From a virus: a DNA stretch of 64,000 bases. Every line of letters begins with the position of its first letter. Position 1 is the stretch's first letter. A model generated the notes under the pieces. That model worked only from the letters and a program-made list of their open reading frames with translations, had not been told where the DNA came from and did no database searches. Below, in pieces: positions 56,716 through 63,975 of the stretch. The DNA lies in IMG/VR virus record IMGVR_UViG_3300047472_000155, positions 1 through 64,000 of that record; one strand, given 5' to 3'. The position numbers and the translations under genes are program-made.

Positions 56716-56801
56716 CGTTGTTCAAGATAGTGCGAAATTCGTAGTATCTTGAACAACGTTGTAAGCAACTAATATAATGTAAGTTAGTTGTTTACAACGT
56801 T
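56716..56801 (+). promoter_or_regulatory. Promoter embedded in two tandem inverted repeats
   Basis: CGTTGTTCAAGATA (56716-56729) is repeated inverted at 56745-56758. AACGTTGTAAGCAACTAA (56755-56772) is repeated inverted at 56784-56801 with one mismatch. TTGAAC (56749-56754), an 18-bp spacer and TATAAT (56773-56778) sit across both. It should be tightly regulated and drives the early-type operon. Confidence 0.75.
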
Positions 56802-56837
56802 GTACATACAACGAATAAAAACATTGGAGTGATTGAA

Positions 56838-57494
56838 ATGCATTTGCCACAACTTAAAGTGTTAGACCGTAAAACGATTATCAATGTACCAATTCTATGC
56901 GGCACAAAAGAATTTGACCAATATTCGGAAATTAACTCTCTTACGGCATCGGGTGAAACGTTTAAAAGTACTAGTTCAACATCAAGCAAATATAATCTTG
57001 CTTCGGTACACGCTTGGGTCAATATTGACCAATTACAAGCCGATGGAATTATTACTAAATTAGGTTTCGGAAGATGGGAAACCGAATTGTCGGAAAAGAA
57101 CGGTATACATTACACAATGAAAATTGATGAAACCGGAGAGGGAAAATATGTAAAAGGTAAGATCACTTACAATATTGTAGCGGTTGAAGTTAATGGTAAA
57201 AAATACACCGTCAAAAACGATCACAAATTGCCAAATGGCACGGAAATGCAAACAAGTTTCGAAATGACTTATAATGGTAAAAGTGCTAAAAATTCCACAT
57301 TGTTCGGATTCTTGCGCCGCATTATCTACAATGGATTACTTCAATTTGACAAGGTTGATCATCTTGAATTGATGGTAGCTAAACCTAAAACACCATCAAA
57401 ACCTAAAGCCAAACCTAAAGCGGCAAGCGTAGATATTCCAAAAGGCAAGGGTGCGGACAAACAAGAGAGTGCACAAAAAGCCGCAAATGAATGA
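56838..57494 (+). CDS. First gene of the early-type operon, unknown function
   Basis: 218 residues from ATG 56838, eight bases after GGAG; GTG 56829 overlaps that site. The core is beta-rich (GFGRWETELSEKNGIHYTMKIDETGEGKYVKGKITYNIVAVEVNGKKYTV), with FGFLRRIIYNGLLQFDKVDHLEL following. The tail is Lys/Pro-rich and disordered (KPKTPSKPKAKPKAAS). A basic tail and beta core suit a nucleic-acid binder, but no family is recognised. Its doubly palindromic promoter and own terminator point to high, controlled expression. Confidence 0.75.
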   Translation: MHLPQLKVLDRKTIINVPILCGTKEFDQYSEINSLTASGETFKSTSSTSSKYNLASVHAWVNIDQLQADGIITKLGFGRWETELSEKNGIHYTMKIDETGEGKYVKGKITYNIVAVEVNGKKYTVKNDHKLPNGTEMQTSFEMTYNGKSAKNSTLFGFLRRIIYNGLLQFDKVDHLELMVAKPKTPSKPKAKPKAASVDIPKGKGADKQESAQKAANE

Positions 57495-57505
57495 TGCGGC
57501 TTTTT
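57475..57505 (+). terminator. Intrinsic terminator overlapping the gene end
   Basis: AAAAAGCCGCA (57475-57485) with TGCGGCTTTTT (57495-57505); the stop codon is in the loop. Confidence 0.88.
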
Positions 57506-57517
57506 GATTTTGAAACT

Positions 57518-57587
57518 AAATTTAAAAATGATAGTAGCTAACATTTAGTAAGCACTTAAAATGTTAGCTATTTTTGATTTTTAAATT
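57518..57587 (+). repeat. Nested intergenic hairpin, copy 1
   Basis: Outer AATTTAAAAAT/ATTTTTAAATT and inner TAGCTAACATTT/AAATGTTAGCTA. Same two-storey design as the other copies downstream. Confidence 0.65.
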
Positions 57588-57607
57588 AAAGAAAGGAATG
57601 GTAAAAT

Positions 57608-57784
57608 ATGGCAACTATGACAATGGAACAAAAGTATTACAACATAAAGCAAGAATTGAAAAATGCCAATAACAACCTTGATTTCAAGGCAATTAAACGA
57701 TTACAAAATAAACTTACCAAATGGCAACAAGCGTATGGAGCGTATGCACCTATAACACAAACAAACTTTCATAAATACGATTAA
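57608..57784 (+). CDS. Small basic protein, unknown
   Basis: 58 residues from ATG 57608, after AAAGGAATGG. Helical and Gln/Asn/Lys-rich (MEQKYYNIKQELKNANNN, KRLQNKLTKWQQAYGAYAP). It follows the first nested hairpin and ends 14 bases before the next start. Confidence 0.6.
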   Translation: MATMTMEQKYYNIKQELKNANNNLDFKAIKRLQNKLTKWQQAYGAYAPITQTNFHKYD

Positions 57785-57798
57785 AAGGAATGATTATA

Positions 57799-58065
57799 AT
57801 GATGATGGAAATTTTAGAAAAAGATAAGACAGAAGTAAGATCAGTAATTGGTAAGCGGCTACGTACAATGATTAAGACATTGCCACAACATGTAAAAGCA
57901 GATATTTTTAATATGATACATAACCAATCAACAAAGGATTATGCATGTTATGGTAAGTCATATGTTGAATTACAATTTGTCAATCATGAGTTATCAGCAA
58001 TCACATTAGATGCAATCAACATCAAGGATAACACATCCAAACGCTTCATGCTTTTAATATCATAA
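57799..58065 (+). CDS. Small protein, unknown
   Basis: 88 residues from ATG 57799 (two more ATGs follow directly), after AAAGGAATG. KDKTEVRSVIGKRLRTMIKTLPQHVKADIFNMI is helical and basic, then YVELQFVNHELSAITLDAIN. No family is recognised. Confidence 0.6.
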   Translation: MMMEILEKDKTEVRSVIGKRLRTMIKTLPQHVKADIFNMIHNQSTKDYACYGKSYVELQFVNHELSAITLDAINIKDNTSKRFMLLIS

Positions 58066-58082
58066 ATATCAGATAAAATTCA

Positions 58083-58144
58083 ATTCAGTGAATGATAGTT
58101 CCCTATAACACACATAAGTATAGGGAACAATTGATTTATTGAAT
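58083..58144 (+). repeat. Nested intergenic hairpin, copy 2
   Basis: Outer ATTCAGTGAAT with TTTATTGAAT, spacer GATA/AATTG, inner GTTCCCTATA (58098-58107) with TATAGGGAAC (58119-58128). Confidence 0.75.
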
Positions 58145-58173
58145 TACAAATAATACAAAAAGGATGATAAAAT

Positions 58174-58353
58174 ATGGAAAAATTGAATCATTATAGTTTT
58201 GAAGTTATTTTTATGGATGGAGAAGAAAAATGGATATCAAATAATAATGTAAGCATGAATGAGGCAATGATACAAATAATTAGAACAGAAGAAAAAGATA
58301 TCAGAAAAATAACAATAATGGAAATGAGTACTAATACTAATAAAGTAATTTGA
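58174..58353 (+). CDS. Small protein, unknown
   Basis: 59 residues from ATG 58174 after AAAGGATGATAAAAT. MEKLNHYSFEVIFMDGEEKWI then SMNEAMIQIIRTEEKDIRKIT: a strand-helix layout like that of DUF-type phage small proteins. Its stop overlaps the next hairpin. Confidence 0.6.
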   Translation: MEKLNHYSFEVIFMDGEEKWISNNNVSMNEAMIQIIRTEEKDIRKITIMEMSTNTNKVI

Positions 58354-58409
58354 AAAGATAGGGAGATACAATATTTTGAATTGTATCTCTTAATTGTTTT
58401 CAAATTTAA
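58348..58409 (+). repeat. Nested intergenic hairpin, copy 3
   Basis: Outer AATTTGAAAA/TTTTCAAATT, inner GAGATACAAT/ATTGTATCTC. It contains the stop of the 59-residue gene. Confidence 0.7.
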
Positions 58410-58430
58410 CACTTAAAGGGTGATAACACA

Positions 58431-58697
58431 ATGTCAAGTGTAAAACAAGAGAAATTCAAGGAAGTCAAGGCGCAACATGAGCTATTGAAAAAAATTAGCT
58501 TCACATCAACTCTGATAAAAGAAATTAATGATTCCTTGTTTGCTTCTAATCAAGCTTTTGTGGAATTTTCTGGTGACGATGTAAACTATCAGACAATGAT
58601 CAGCATTAAGTTAGTGGAACGTTTGTTCTTTGAACAAGGTGCAAACGTAGTGAGCATGTATGGATCAAAGAAATTCATTTTGTCAATAACAATATAA
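58431..58697 (+). CDS. Small protein, unknown
   Basis: 88 residues after AAAGGGTGATAACACA. KQEKFKEVKAQHELLKKISFTSTLIKEINDSLFASNQAFVEF then ISIKLVERLFFEQGANVVSMYGSKKF; helical start and mixed end. No hairpin separates it from the next gene. Confidence 0.6.
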   Translation: MSSVKQEKFKEVKAQHELLKKISFTSTLIKEINDSLFASNQAFVEFSGDDVNYQTMISIKLVERLFFEQGANVVSMYGSKKFILSITI

Positions 58698-58719
58698 CAC
58701 TGAGAAGGAGATGTAACAC

Positions 58720-59037
58720 ATGAGTCTATACGCTGTTACTTTAAGATTAAAACCTGTTCAAATTATTGAAGCATCAAACAGATCAGAAGCAATTGAAATT
58801 GTTCGCAGAAAATTTTTAAATGCCTTTATTACAAAAGTAGAAAAGACGCAAAAACAGAAACTTTGGTGTGACCGTATTGTTATTGTAACGCCAAATAACA
58901 CAAGGTATTTGCCTTTTGAAGTTACATATCATGAATATTGTGACGGAAATGCTCTTATCGAAGCTCAAATAAAATACGGTAAAATTGCTACATGTTCAAT
59001 CAAAAAACCAGTTGAAGCTCTGGCAAATGCAATATAA
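58720..59037 (+). CDS. Small basic protein, unknown
   Basis: 105 residues after GAAGGAGATG. SLYAVTLRLKPVQIIEASNRSEAIEIVRRKFLNAFITKVEKTQ is a ferredoxin-like beta-alpha-beta start. RIVIVTPNNTRYLPFEVTYHEYCDGNALIEAQ follows. No family is recognised. Confidence 0.6.
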   Translation: MSLYAVTLRLKPVQIIEASNRSEAIEIVRRKFLNAFITKVEKTQKQKLWCDRIVIVTPNNTRYLPFEVTYHEYCDGNALIEAQIKYGKIATCSIKKPVEALANAI

Positions 59038-59044
59038 AATGTTT

Positions 59045-59097
59045 TAGCAACCATATCAGTGATTTAAGTCACATCAGATTTAAATCACTTAATGGTT
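59045..59097 (+). repeat. Nested intergenic hairpin, copy 4
   Basis: Outer AACCAT/ATGGTT, inner AGTGATTTAA/TTAAATCACT. Confidence 0.7.
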
Positions 59098-59136
59098 TTT
59101 AAAACCAGCAATAACACCATGACAGGAGGAACCCAC

Positions 59137-59349
59137 ATGAAAAAGAATCAAATCAGAAACTTATTTGATGTTGCTGTAGAAATGAGACTATCAGCCCAAT
59201 ATTTTGCGGTAATCCTATTCCAGTTAAACAAAGAATTAGCAGTATGGATCAGAAAACAATGGATTGTAGGACGTATAACACAATCGGAATACACGGACAG
59301 ATTGATGGATTATATAACATTGGAAGTTGAATTTATCGGCGTCAGTTAG
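59137..59349 (+). CDS. Small protein, unknown
   Basis: 70 residues from ATG 59137, seven bases after GGAGG. KKNQIRNLFDVAVEMRLSAQYFAVILFQLNKELAVWIRKQWIVGRITQSEYTDRLMDYI is helical and amphipathic. The stop lies at the foot of the next hairpin. Confidence 0.6.
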   Translation: MKKNQIRNLFDVAVEMRLSAQYFAVILFQLNKELAVWIRKQWIVGRITQSEYTDRLMDYITLEVEFIGVS

Positions 59350-59420
59350 TAAATGACAATGACATTAAGCATAACACGCCTATATATAAGAGGCTTAATG
59401 TTATTAGTGAGTTACTAACA
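59341..59420 (+). repeat. Nested intergenic hairpin, copy 5
   Basis: Outer GTTAGTAA/TTACTAAC, inner TGACATTAAGC/GCTTAATGTTA. It includes the upstream stop codon. Confidence 0.72.
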
Positions 59421-59442
59421 AAACTAAAAAGGATGATTAAAT

Positions 59443-59733
59443 ATGGAAATCAAAAAGAATCATGATGTAATTAAAGCGTTTTTGATGGGTTATAGGGAAG
59501 GTCAGGCTAATCATCTTAAAATTGAAGAAAGAAAAGACCGAACAGCTTTATTGAACTTTGATACAGTAATTGCAGAAATATTTAGTCATGGAAATGAGAT
59601 TCACATCAATAAAAGCAATTATGGAAGAAGTACTACTCGGATTCAGAATATATTGATTAGAGAAGCCACGGAAGGTAAATGCAACGTTGTTTATCATTTC
59701 GATATTGACAAGCATAGCAAGATATTAGTTTGA
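59443..59733 (+). CDS. Small protein, unknown
   Basis: 96 residues after AAAGGATGATTAAAT. NHDVIKAFLMGYREGQANHLKIEERKDRTALLNFDTVIAEIF then THGNEIHINKSNYG-like text and VVYHFDIDKHSKILV. An alpha-beta protein of unknown role. Confidence 0.6.
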   Translation: MEIKKNHDVIKAFLMGYREGQANHLKIEERKDRTALLNFDTVIAEIFSHGNEIHINKSNYGRSTTRIQNILIREATEGKCNVVYHFDIDKHSKILV

Positions 59734-59741
59734 TGATCGAC

Positions 59742-59809
59742 TCAGTAAATGATAGTCTTCTATATAACACCATATTATATAGAAGACAATTGATTCACTG
59801 AATCAATAA
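59742..59809 (+). repeat. Nested intergenic hairpin, copy 6
   Basis: Outer CTCAGTAAATGAT with TTGATTCACTGAATC, inner GTCTTCTATATAA/TTATATAGAAGAC. Confidence 0.75.
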
Positions 59810-59836
59810 AAAATATACATAAAGGAGAGAATACCT

Positions 59837-59932
59837 ATGACTCCAAGTAAACTTGCTGTATTAAAAAGTCAATGGGACAGAAAGCAACAAATGAAAGATA
59901 AAACTATTGTAGGCGCTCTGATTTTGAAATAG
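59837..59932 (+). CDS. Very small protein, unknown
   Basis: 31 residues from ATG 59837 after AAAGGAGAG. MTPSKLAVLKSQWDRKQQ then KTIVGALILK. A good initiation site is the main support. Confidence 0.5.
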   Translation: MTPSKLAVLKSQWDRKQQMKDKTIVGALILK

Positions 59933-59960
59933 TTTTATAAACGAAAGGATGAATATAACA

Positions 59961-60293
59961 ATGAGCAATTACGTGGACAACAGACGGAAATACTTGGATA
60001 AAGTTGTAGAATTTCAGAATGAAGTTGAAAAGATCATGTTTGAAATTGATCTTATCAACTTGGAAAAAGTAAAATATATGAACATGAGAGATCAGACAAT
60101 TCACTTCCGTCTGACAATTTGCAAAGCATTTATTCATGAAGTATTAAGGTTGAATCAAATTCTTGAGCCTAAGATGAAAGAGCTTCAGGAAATGTGGTAC
60201 AAATACGATACAATGCGGTATCAACCGAATAAACAAGAGCGCCTCAGTGCAATGATTGAGGGGATGTATTCGCCAGAAAGAAATATTGGATAA
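59961..60293 (+). CDS. Small helical protein, unknown
   Basis: 110 residues from ATG 59961; ATG 59949 overlaps the AAAGGATG site. Coiled-coil type (YLDKVVEFQNEVEKIMFEIDLINLEKV, LRLNQILEPKMKELQEMWYKYD). No family is recognised. Confidence 0.6.
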   Translation: MSNYVDNRRKYLDKVVEFQNEVEKIMFEIDLINLEKVKYMNMRDQTIHFRLTICKAFIHEVLRLNQILEPKMKELQEMWYKYDTMRYQPNKQERLSAMIEGMYSPERNIG

Positions 60294-60352
60294 CTCAGTG
60301 ATTCATTAAGCCCTTTATATATTATAGAGGGCTTAAATGTTTTACTGAATAA
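60293..60352 (+). repeat. Nested intergenic hairpin, copy 7
   Basis: Outer CTCAGTGATTCATT with AATGTTTTACTGAAT, inner AAGCCCTTTATA/TATAGAGGGCTT. It starts at the upstream stop. Confidence 0.75.
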
Positions 60353-60388
60353 TACACTTTTTAAAGGAAAGAGAGAGGATGATTAAAT

Positions 60389-60790
60389 ATGTTATCGTTC
60401 ACTAGTAAAGTCGTAGGAAAAGCAATGATTGAGAAAGAGGTCACAGAAAAAGACATTGAAACAATTATCGTCAATGGTTTTGAAGGTGGCATTAAATATT
60501 GGGCAGGATTGGATGTATATTATTCTGAGGATGTATTCAATTGTCCCAAAGATGAACCGTGGTCAACATGGTGCACAAAGCTGTTGATTGAAGGTAAGTC
60601 AGTTAAATTGTATGATGTTGAAGGTACAGAAGATGACAACAATTGGATTTTAACACTAGACAAAATTATCAATGGATATAAATTAAATTGCATTAAGCGT
60701 CCACACGATTCAGATTTAGAAAATGGAGACGCTACGACAAGTGATTCAATCATTCAGTATGCATTGTTTAATGAAATTGTATTTGGATAA
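60389..60790 (+). CDS. Unknown protein
   Basis: 133 residues after GAGAGGATGATTAAAT. VTEKDIETIIVNGFEGGIKYWAGLDVYYSEDV, DEPWSTWCTKLLIEGKSVKLYDVEGTEDDNNWILTLDKIINGYKLNC resembles a phage protein type seen in Firmicute mobile elements, without known function. Confidence 0.7.
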   Translation: MLSFTSKVVGKAMIEKEVTEKDIETIIVNGFEGGIKYWAGLDVYYSEDVFNCPKDEPWSTWCTKLLIEGKSVKLYDVEGTEDDNNWILTLDKIINGYKLNCIKRPHDSDLENGDATTSDSIIQYALFNEIVFG

Positions 60791-60806
60791 GAGAGGATGA
60801 ATAACA

Positions 60807-61004
60807 GTGAATAAAAAAGCGGCAATCGCTATTTTTAAAGGTGAATATGCACAATTTTTAATTGACAAGAAGAACGATATTCCTGCTAAACAGCAAGCAT
60901 GGACAGAATTTGTTGATATGTTGTGCAAGAATGGAGACATAAAACAGAAACAATTTGATACATGGGACAATCCAAGCTTTGCAAAAGCCAAGAAGAGAGG
61001 GTGA
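60807..61004 (+). CDS. Small basic protein, unknown
   Basis: 65 residues from GTG 60807 after AGAGGATG. KKAAIAIFKGEYAQFLIDKKNDIPAKQQAWTEFVDMLCKNGDIKQKQFDTWDNPSF. Short helices; the same layout appears in small phage early proteins. No ATG start fits, so GTG is used. Confidence 0.6.
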   Translation: MNKKAAIAIFKGEYAQFLIDKKNDIPAKQQAWTEFVDMLCKNGDIKQKQFDTWDNPSFAKAKKRG

Positions 61005-61010
61005 TAACAA

Positions 61011-61217
61011 ATGGGAATGATTCAGTCACATCATGAAATAAATGTTTCTTTAAATGGCAGGCATTTGTTTGCAACAGCAGAAAGAAGTTGTGTATCTACA
61101 AGTGAGTTGAATGAAATCTTAGAAGTGTTCATCAAGAAATTTCCAAAATCAGAAGGTTATAGCATATCTTATACAAAGGTAAAATGTGAAGGATCATCAA
61201 AAGAAGTAAGAAATTAA
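61011..61217 (+). CDS. Small protein, unknown
   Basis: 68 residues, starting six bases after the previous stop and overlapping an AGAGGGTGATAACAA site. SHHEINVSLNGRHLFATAERSCVSTSELNEILEVFIKKFPKSEGYSISYT: beta-hairpin plus helix. Ends just before the next hairpin. Confidence 0.6.
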   Translation: MGMIQSHHEINVSLNGRHLFATAERSCVSTSELNEILEVFIKKFPKSEGYSISYTKVKCEGSSKEVRN

Positions 61218-61281
61218 TTCAGTAAATGATAGTTCTCTATATGACAATAGATTATATAGGGAACAATTGATTTATTGAAGT
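61214..61281 (+). repeat. Nested intergenic hairpin, copy 8
   Basis: Outer TTCAGTAAATGAT with ATTGATTTATTGAA, inner GTTCTCTATAT/ATATAGGGAAC. Confidence 0.75.
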
Positions 61282-61309
61282 ACATACTAATGAAAATGAG
61301 GCGGTTAAT

Positions 61310-61594
61310 ATGGCACACCTTGTAAGCAAGAATCAGTATGAAGACATCAAGAATCAGAAATATGTATTGGTAAATTTTGATTTTATTGGAAGAAGAACAA
61401 TGCATTACAGCGGATTGTCAATAATAGGGATAATGGAGGCAATGCAGAAACAGGTTAGTTTGAGTGTGGTATCTACAGTGTTTACAGAAGAAGAGATTAA
61501 AATGTTTAATATTGACTTGACAAAAAGAGATATTGAGTATTTCAGAAAGTTTAAACAAGATATAGAAAAACTGAAAAGAGTTTCGAATCAGTAA
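61310..61594 (+). CDS. Small protein, unknown
   Basis: 94 residues after AAATGAGGCGGTTAAT. AHLVSKNQYEDIKNQKYVLVNFDFIGRRTMHYSGLSIIGIMEAMQ then IKMFNIDLTKRDIEYFRKFKQDIEKL. Its stop codon lies within the outer stem of the next hairpin. Confidence 0.62.
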   Translation: MAHLVSKNQYEDIKNQKYVLVNFDFIGRRTMHYSGLSIIGIMEAMQKQVSLSVVSTVFTEEEIKMFNIDLTKRDIEYFRKFKQDIEKLKRVSNQ

Positions 61595-61651
61595 ATGATA
61601 TCACCTTATATAATACATATTATGTAAGGTGCAATTGATTAACTGATTTAG
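61586..61651 (+). repeat. Nested intergenic hairpin, copy 9
   Basis: Outer AATCAGTAAATGAT with ATTGATTAACTGATT, inner CACCTTATATAA/TTATGTAAGGTG. The stop TAA of the upstream gene is part of the outer stem. Confidence 0.75.
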
Positions 61652-61675
61652 AATAAAACAAAAGGGATGATAAAT

Positions 61676-62713
61676 ATGTTATTTCAAACAATTACAAGAC
61701 CAGTTGTATACAAGAAATTCGGTGATGTCAATCCAATCGAACATGATGGAGGCTTTTACACAGAAACATCTAAAGGCGAATTTGAAATTATTCATATCAC
61801 ACCTGATGAAGAACATGAAAATTTCGGATGGTGGAATGTGGTATCTGTGGATACCACAGACGATTCTTGGATTGATGTGAAAAGCATTTGTTCATTTGCC
61901 GACATTGGTCCAGATAATGTTGATACTATTGATTTTGCACTTGCCTGCATTAATTATTATGGAATAGAAAATTTTGGTGGCAATCAAGCACAAGAATCAG
62001 CGATTAGTCATCGTGAAATTGAAAAATTATATAACACAATCGTATCAGAAAATTTCATTGAAGATGATGAAAATTTAAAACATCGTATTATCAATTATTT
62101 TGATGTATGGGGCAATTCTAAAGACGGTTATGAAGTTAATAACATGTGTGAAGAAGGAGTAATAACATTGCACATGAACGCAACGAATGAAGATGTTCTG
62201 AAAGCGCTTAAGAAATTCGGATTCTTCAAAAAACATGTGCGAATGAACATGGTTCAGTTTGATGACTCATTAATAGATATGTGGGAAATTAACGATTCAA
62301 AAGGCAAACCTATCTGTCGTGTGGAACCAATTATTGAAGAACCAGATTACAAACACACTATAACATATGATAGTGAGCATGGTGAACGTGTTCAGAAACA
62401 CTTTGAAACAAAGTCAGAAGTATATAAGTTTCTTGACACGTTGTCTAATGATTTAAATGATGTATGGACAGACTATAAAGAAGACGAATCCACAAAAGAG
62501 GTGTTACAAATGGAAAAGGATAATATCAAAATCGAAGGTCACAGAGGAACATGGTATATAATTGATGAAGCTAAATACAATGGTGAAGCGGTATATTTGC
62601 TTGAACATGAAGCATATGGAGATACCGCTGCTTGTTTAATTGTTCGTGGAGACCTATCCATTGTTTTAGATGATGTATGGAATGGGTTTGATGATTTAAA
62701 TGATTTAGAGTAG
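61676..62713 (+). CDS. Large early-region protein, unknown
   Basis: 345 residues from ATG 61676; ATG 61667 lies inside the AAAGGGATG site. Acidic, in at least two parts. Residues ~100-290 contain SHREIEKLYNTIVSENFIEDDENLKHRI and EEGVITLHMNATNEDVLKALKKFGFFKK. The final ~65 start with an internal MEKDNIKIEGHRGTWYIIDEAKYNGEAVYLLEHEAYGD, which resembles short stand-alone phage proteins and may be a fused domain. No function is assigned. Confidence 0.7.
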   Translation: MLFQTITRPVVYKKFGDVNPIEHDGGFYTETSKGEFEIIHITPDEEHENFGWWNVVSVDTTDDSWIDVKSICSFADIGPDNVDTIDFALACINYYGIENFGGNQAQESAISHREIEKLYNTIVSENFIEDDENLKHRIINYFDVWGNSKDGYEVNNMCEEGVITLHMNATNEDVLKALKKFGFFKKHVRMNMVQFDDSLIDMWEINDSKGKPICRVEPIIEEPDYKHTITYDSEHGERVQKHFETKSEVYKFLDTLSNDLNDVWTDYKEDESTKEVLQMEKDNIKIEGHRGTWYIIDEAKYNGEAVYLLEHEAYGDTAACLIVRGDLSIVLDDVWNGFDDLNDLE

Positions 62714-62778
62714 TTTCAGAATTGATTATGCCTTATATAACAACATATTATATAAGGCATTAATGAGTTATTGAAACT
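62711..62778 (+). repeat. Nested intergenic hairpin, copy 10
   Basis: Outer GTTTCAGAAT with GTTATTGAAAC, inner ATGCCTTATATAA/TTATATAAGGCAT. Starts at the upstream stop. Confidence 0.75.
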
Positions 62779-62797
62779 CAAGAAAGGATGATACAAT

Positions 62798-63187
62798 ATG
62801 GATAACAAAACTAAACAGTTAATTTTTGAAGGTGCAGGATGGGAAATTGCTGAACATAATGGTGTAGGTAATTGTCGTATCAGAACAAGATTGACAAATA
62901 AAGAAGGTAAATTTATTTACTTAGAAATGTCAGGCAATGATATTTCTAATTCCAGACGCCACCCATACAAAAAGGAATTTCCGTTTATTGGATATGTTCA
63001 GCATTGCTTTGAAAGTGATGATAACGAACATAGTGAATACAGAAAACTAGAAAATGTTCCTTTTCATTATTCCAAAAGTTCCATTTTAAGTATGGTAAAT
63101 GAAAAATTGAATTGCGATTATACTGAATTGGTTGTTATCAATGACAATTCAGTGAGAGTACATGATACAAAAAAACCATTGTGTTAA
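62798..63187 (+). CDS. Unknown protein
   Basis: 129 residues after AAAGGATGATACAAT. FEGAGWEIAEHNGVGNCRIRTRLTNKEGKFIYLEMSGNDISNS then HCFESDDNEHSEYRKLENVPFHYSKSSILSMVNEKLNCDYTELVVIND. Mixed alpha/beta; no family is recognised. Confidence 0.68.
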   Translation: MDNKTKQLIFEGAGWEIAEHNGVGNCRIRTRLTNKEGKFIYLEMSGNDISNSRRHPYKKEFPFIGYVQHCFESDDNEHSEYRKLENVPFHYSKSSILSMVNEKLNCDYTELVVINDNSVRVHDTKKPLC

Positions 63188-63222
63188 AATAAATTAAACT
63201 TAATAATAAGGGATGATATCAT

Positions 63223-63888
63223 ATGACAAAACAAAAGTTGGTACATGGAAACAAGAGAACGATGGAATATATAGGTGAAGATAATTTTAGCAATCCTATA
63301 TATAGATGTGTTGAAAATGACTCTTTGTGGAAAGATATAGCACTTGGAGAGAGCGAGATTCCACAATTGTATGATTGTGGAAATGAAATTGATGGCGATC
63401 CAGGATTTCCTATAAGACCTGAATTGGAATTACACTTTATTAGTAAGCCGCCATCAAAAGAAAATAAATTTAATTACATGATGCTCAGTAGAATGCAAAG
63501 CGATTGCGAATACTATCTTAATTATGGAAATCGTAGTAAAAACAGATTGTATTATGAAGATGAACAGAGACACATTGATGAAATGAGGAAATTGCATAAC
63601 GCATTTCCGGAAGACGGAAAGCCAGAATGGTTAACAATGGAGCAAATAGAGCAATATGAAGTGCAAATGGTTTCCGTAAAATGTCCATCCTGTGGTGAGT
63701 TATATAGTATATCAGAATGGAATAATAACACATTTGAGATTGTTTCGAACTTAAATAATTCAGACGATCCCATTACTTCATATCACAAAAGAAAAGAAGG
63801 AACGCTTTATCGCTGTCCCAATCAAAATTGTGAAGATGAAGTTATTACAGATTCAAATCTTTGTTTGAAGGTTCAAGATTCAGAATAA
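63223..63888 (+). CDS. Zinc-ribbon protein, unknown
   Basis: 221 residues after AAGGGATGATATCAT. The C-terminal third holds two Cys pairs (KCPSCGELYSISEW and YRCPNQNCEDEVI), a zinc ribbon. The N-terminal part (KRTMEYIGEDNFSNPIYRCVENDSLWKDIAL) contains an additional Cys. It likely binds nucleic acid or protein. The gene ends inside the next hairpin. Confidence 0.68.
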   Translation: MTKQKLVHGNKRTMEYIGEDNFSNPIYRCVENDSLWKDIALGESEIPQLYDCGNEIDGDPGFPIRPELELHFISKPPSKENKFNYMMLSRMQSDCEYYLNYGNRSKNRLYYEDEQRHIDEMRKLHNAFPEDGKPEWLTMEQIEQYEVQMVSVKCPSCGELYSISEWNNNTFEIVSNLNNSDDPITSYHKRKEGTLYRCPNQNCEDEVITDSNLCLKVQDSE

Positions 63889-63942
63889 TATACTATGCTC
63901 TTTACTACATATAGTAGAGGGCATAAATACTTTTCTGAATAA
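63878..63942 (+). repeat. Nested intergenic hairpin, copy 11
   Basis: Outer ATTCAGAA/TTCTGAAT, inner ATGCTCTTTACTA/TAGTAGAGGGCAT. It includes the upstream stop codon. Confidence 0.75.
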
Positions 63943-63975
63943 GAAAAGAATTCAATAACAAAAGGATGATATAAC

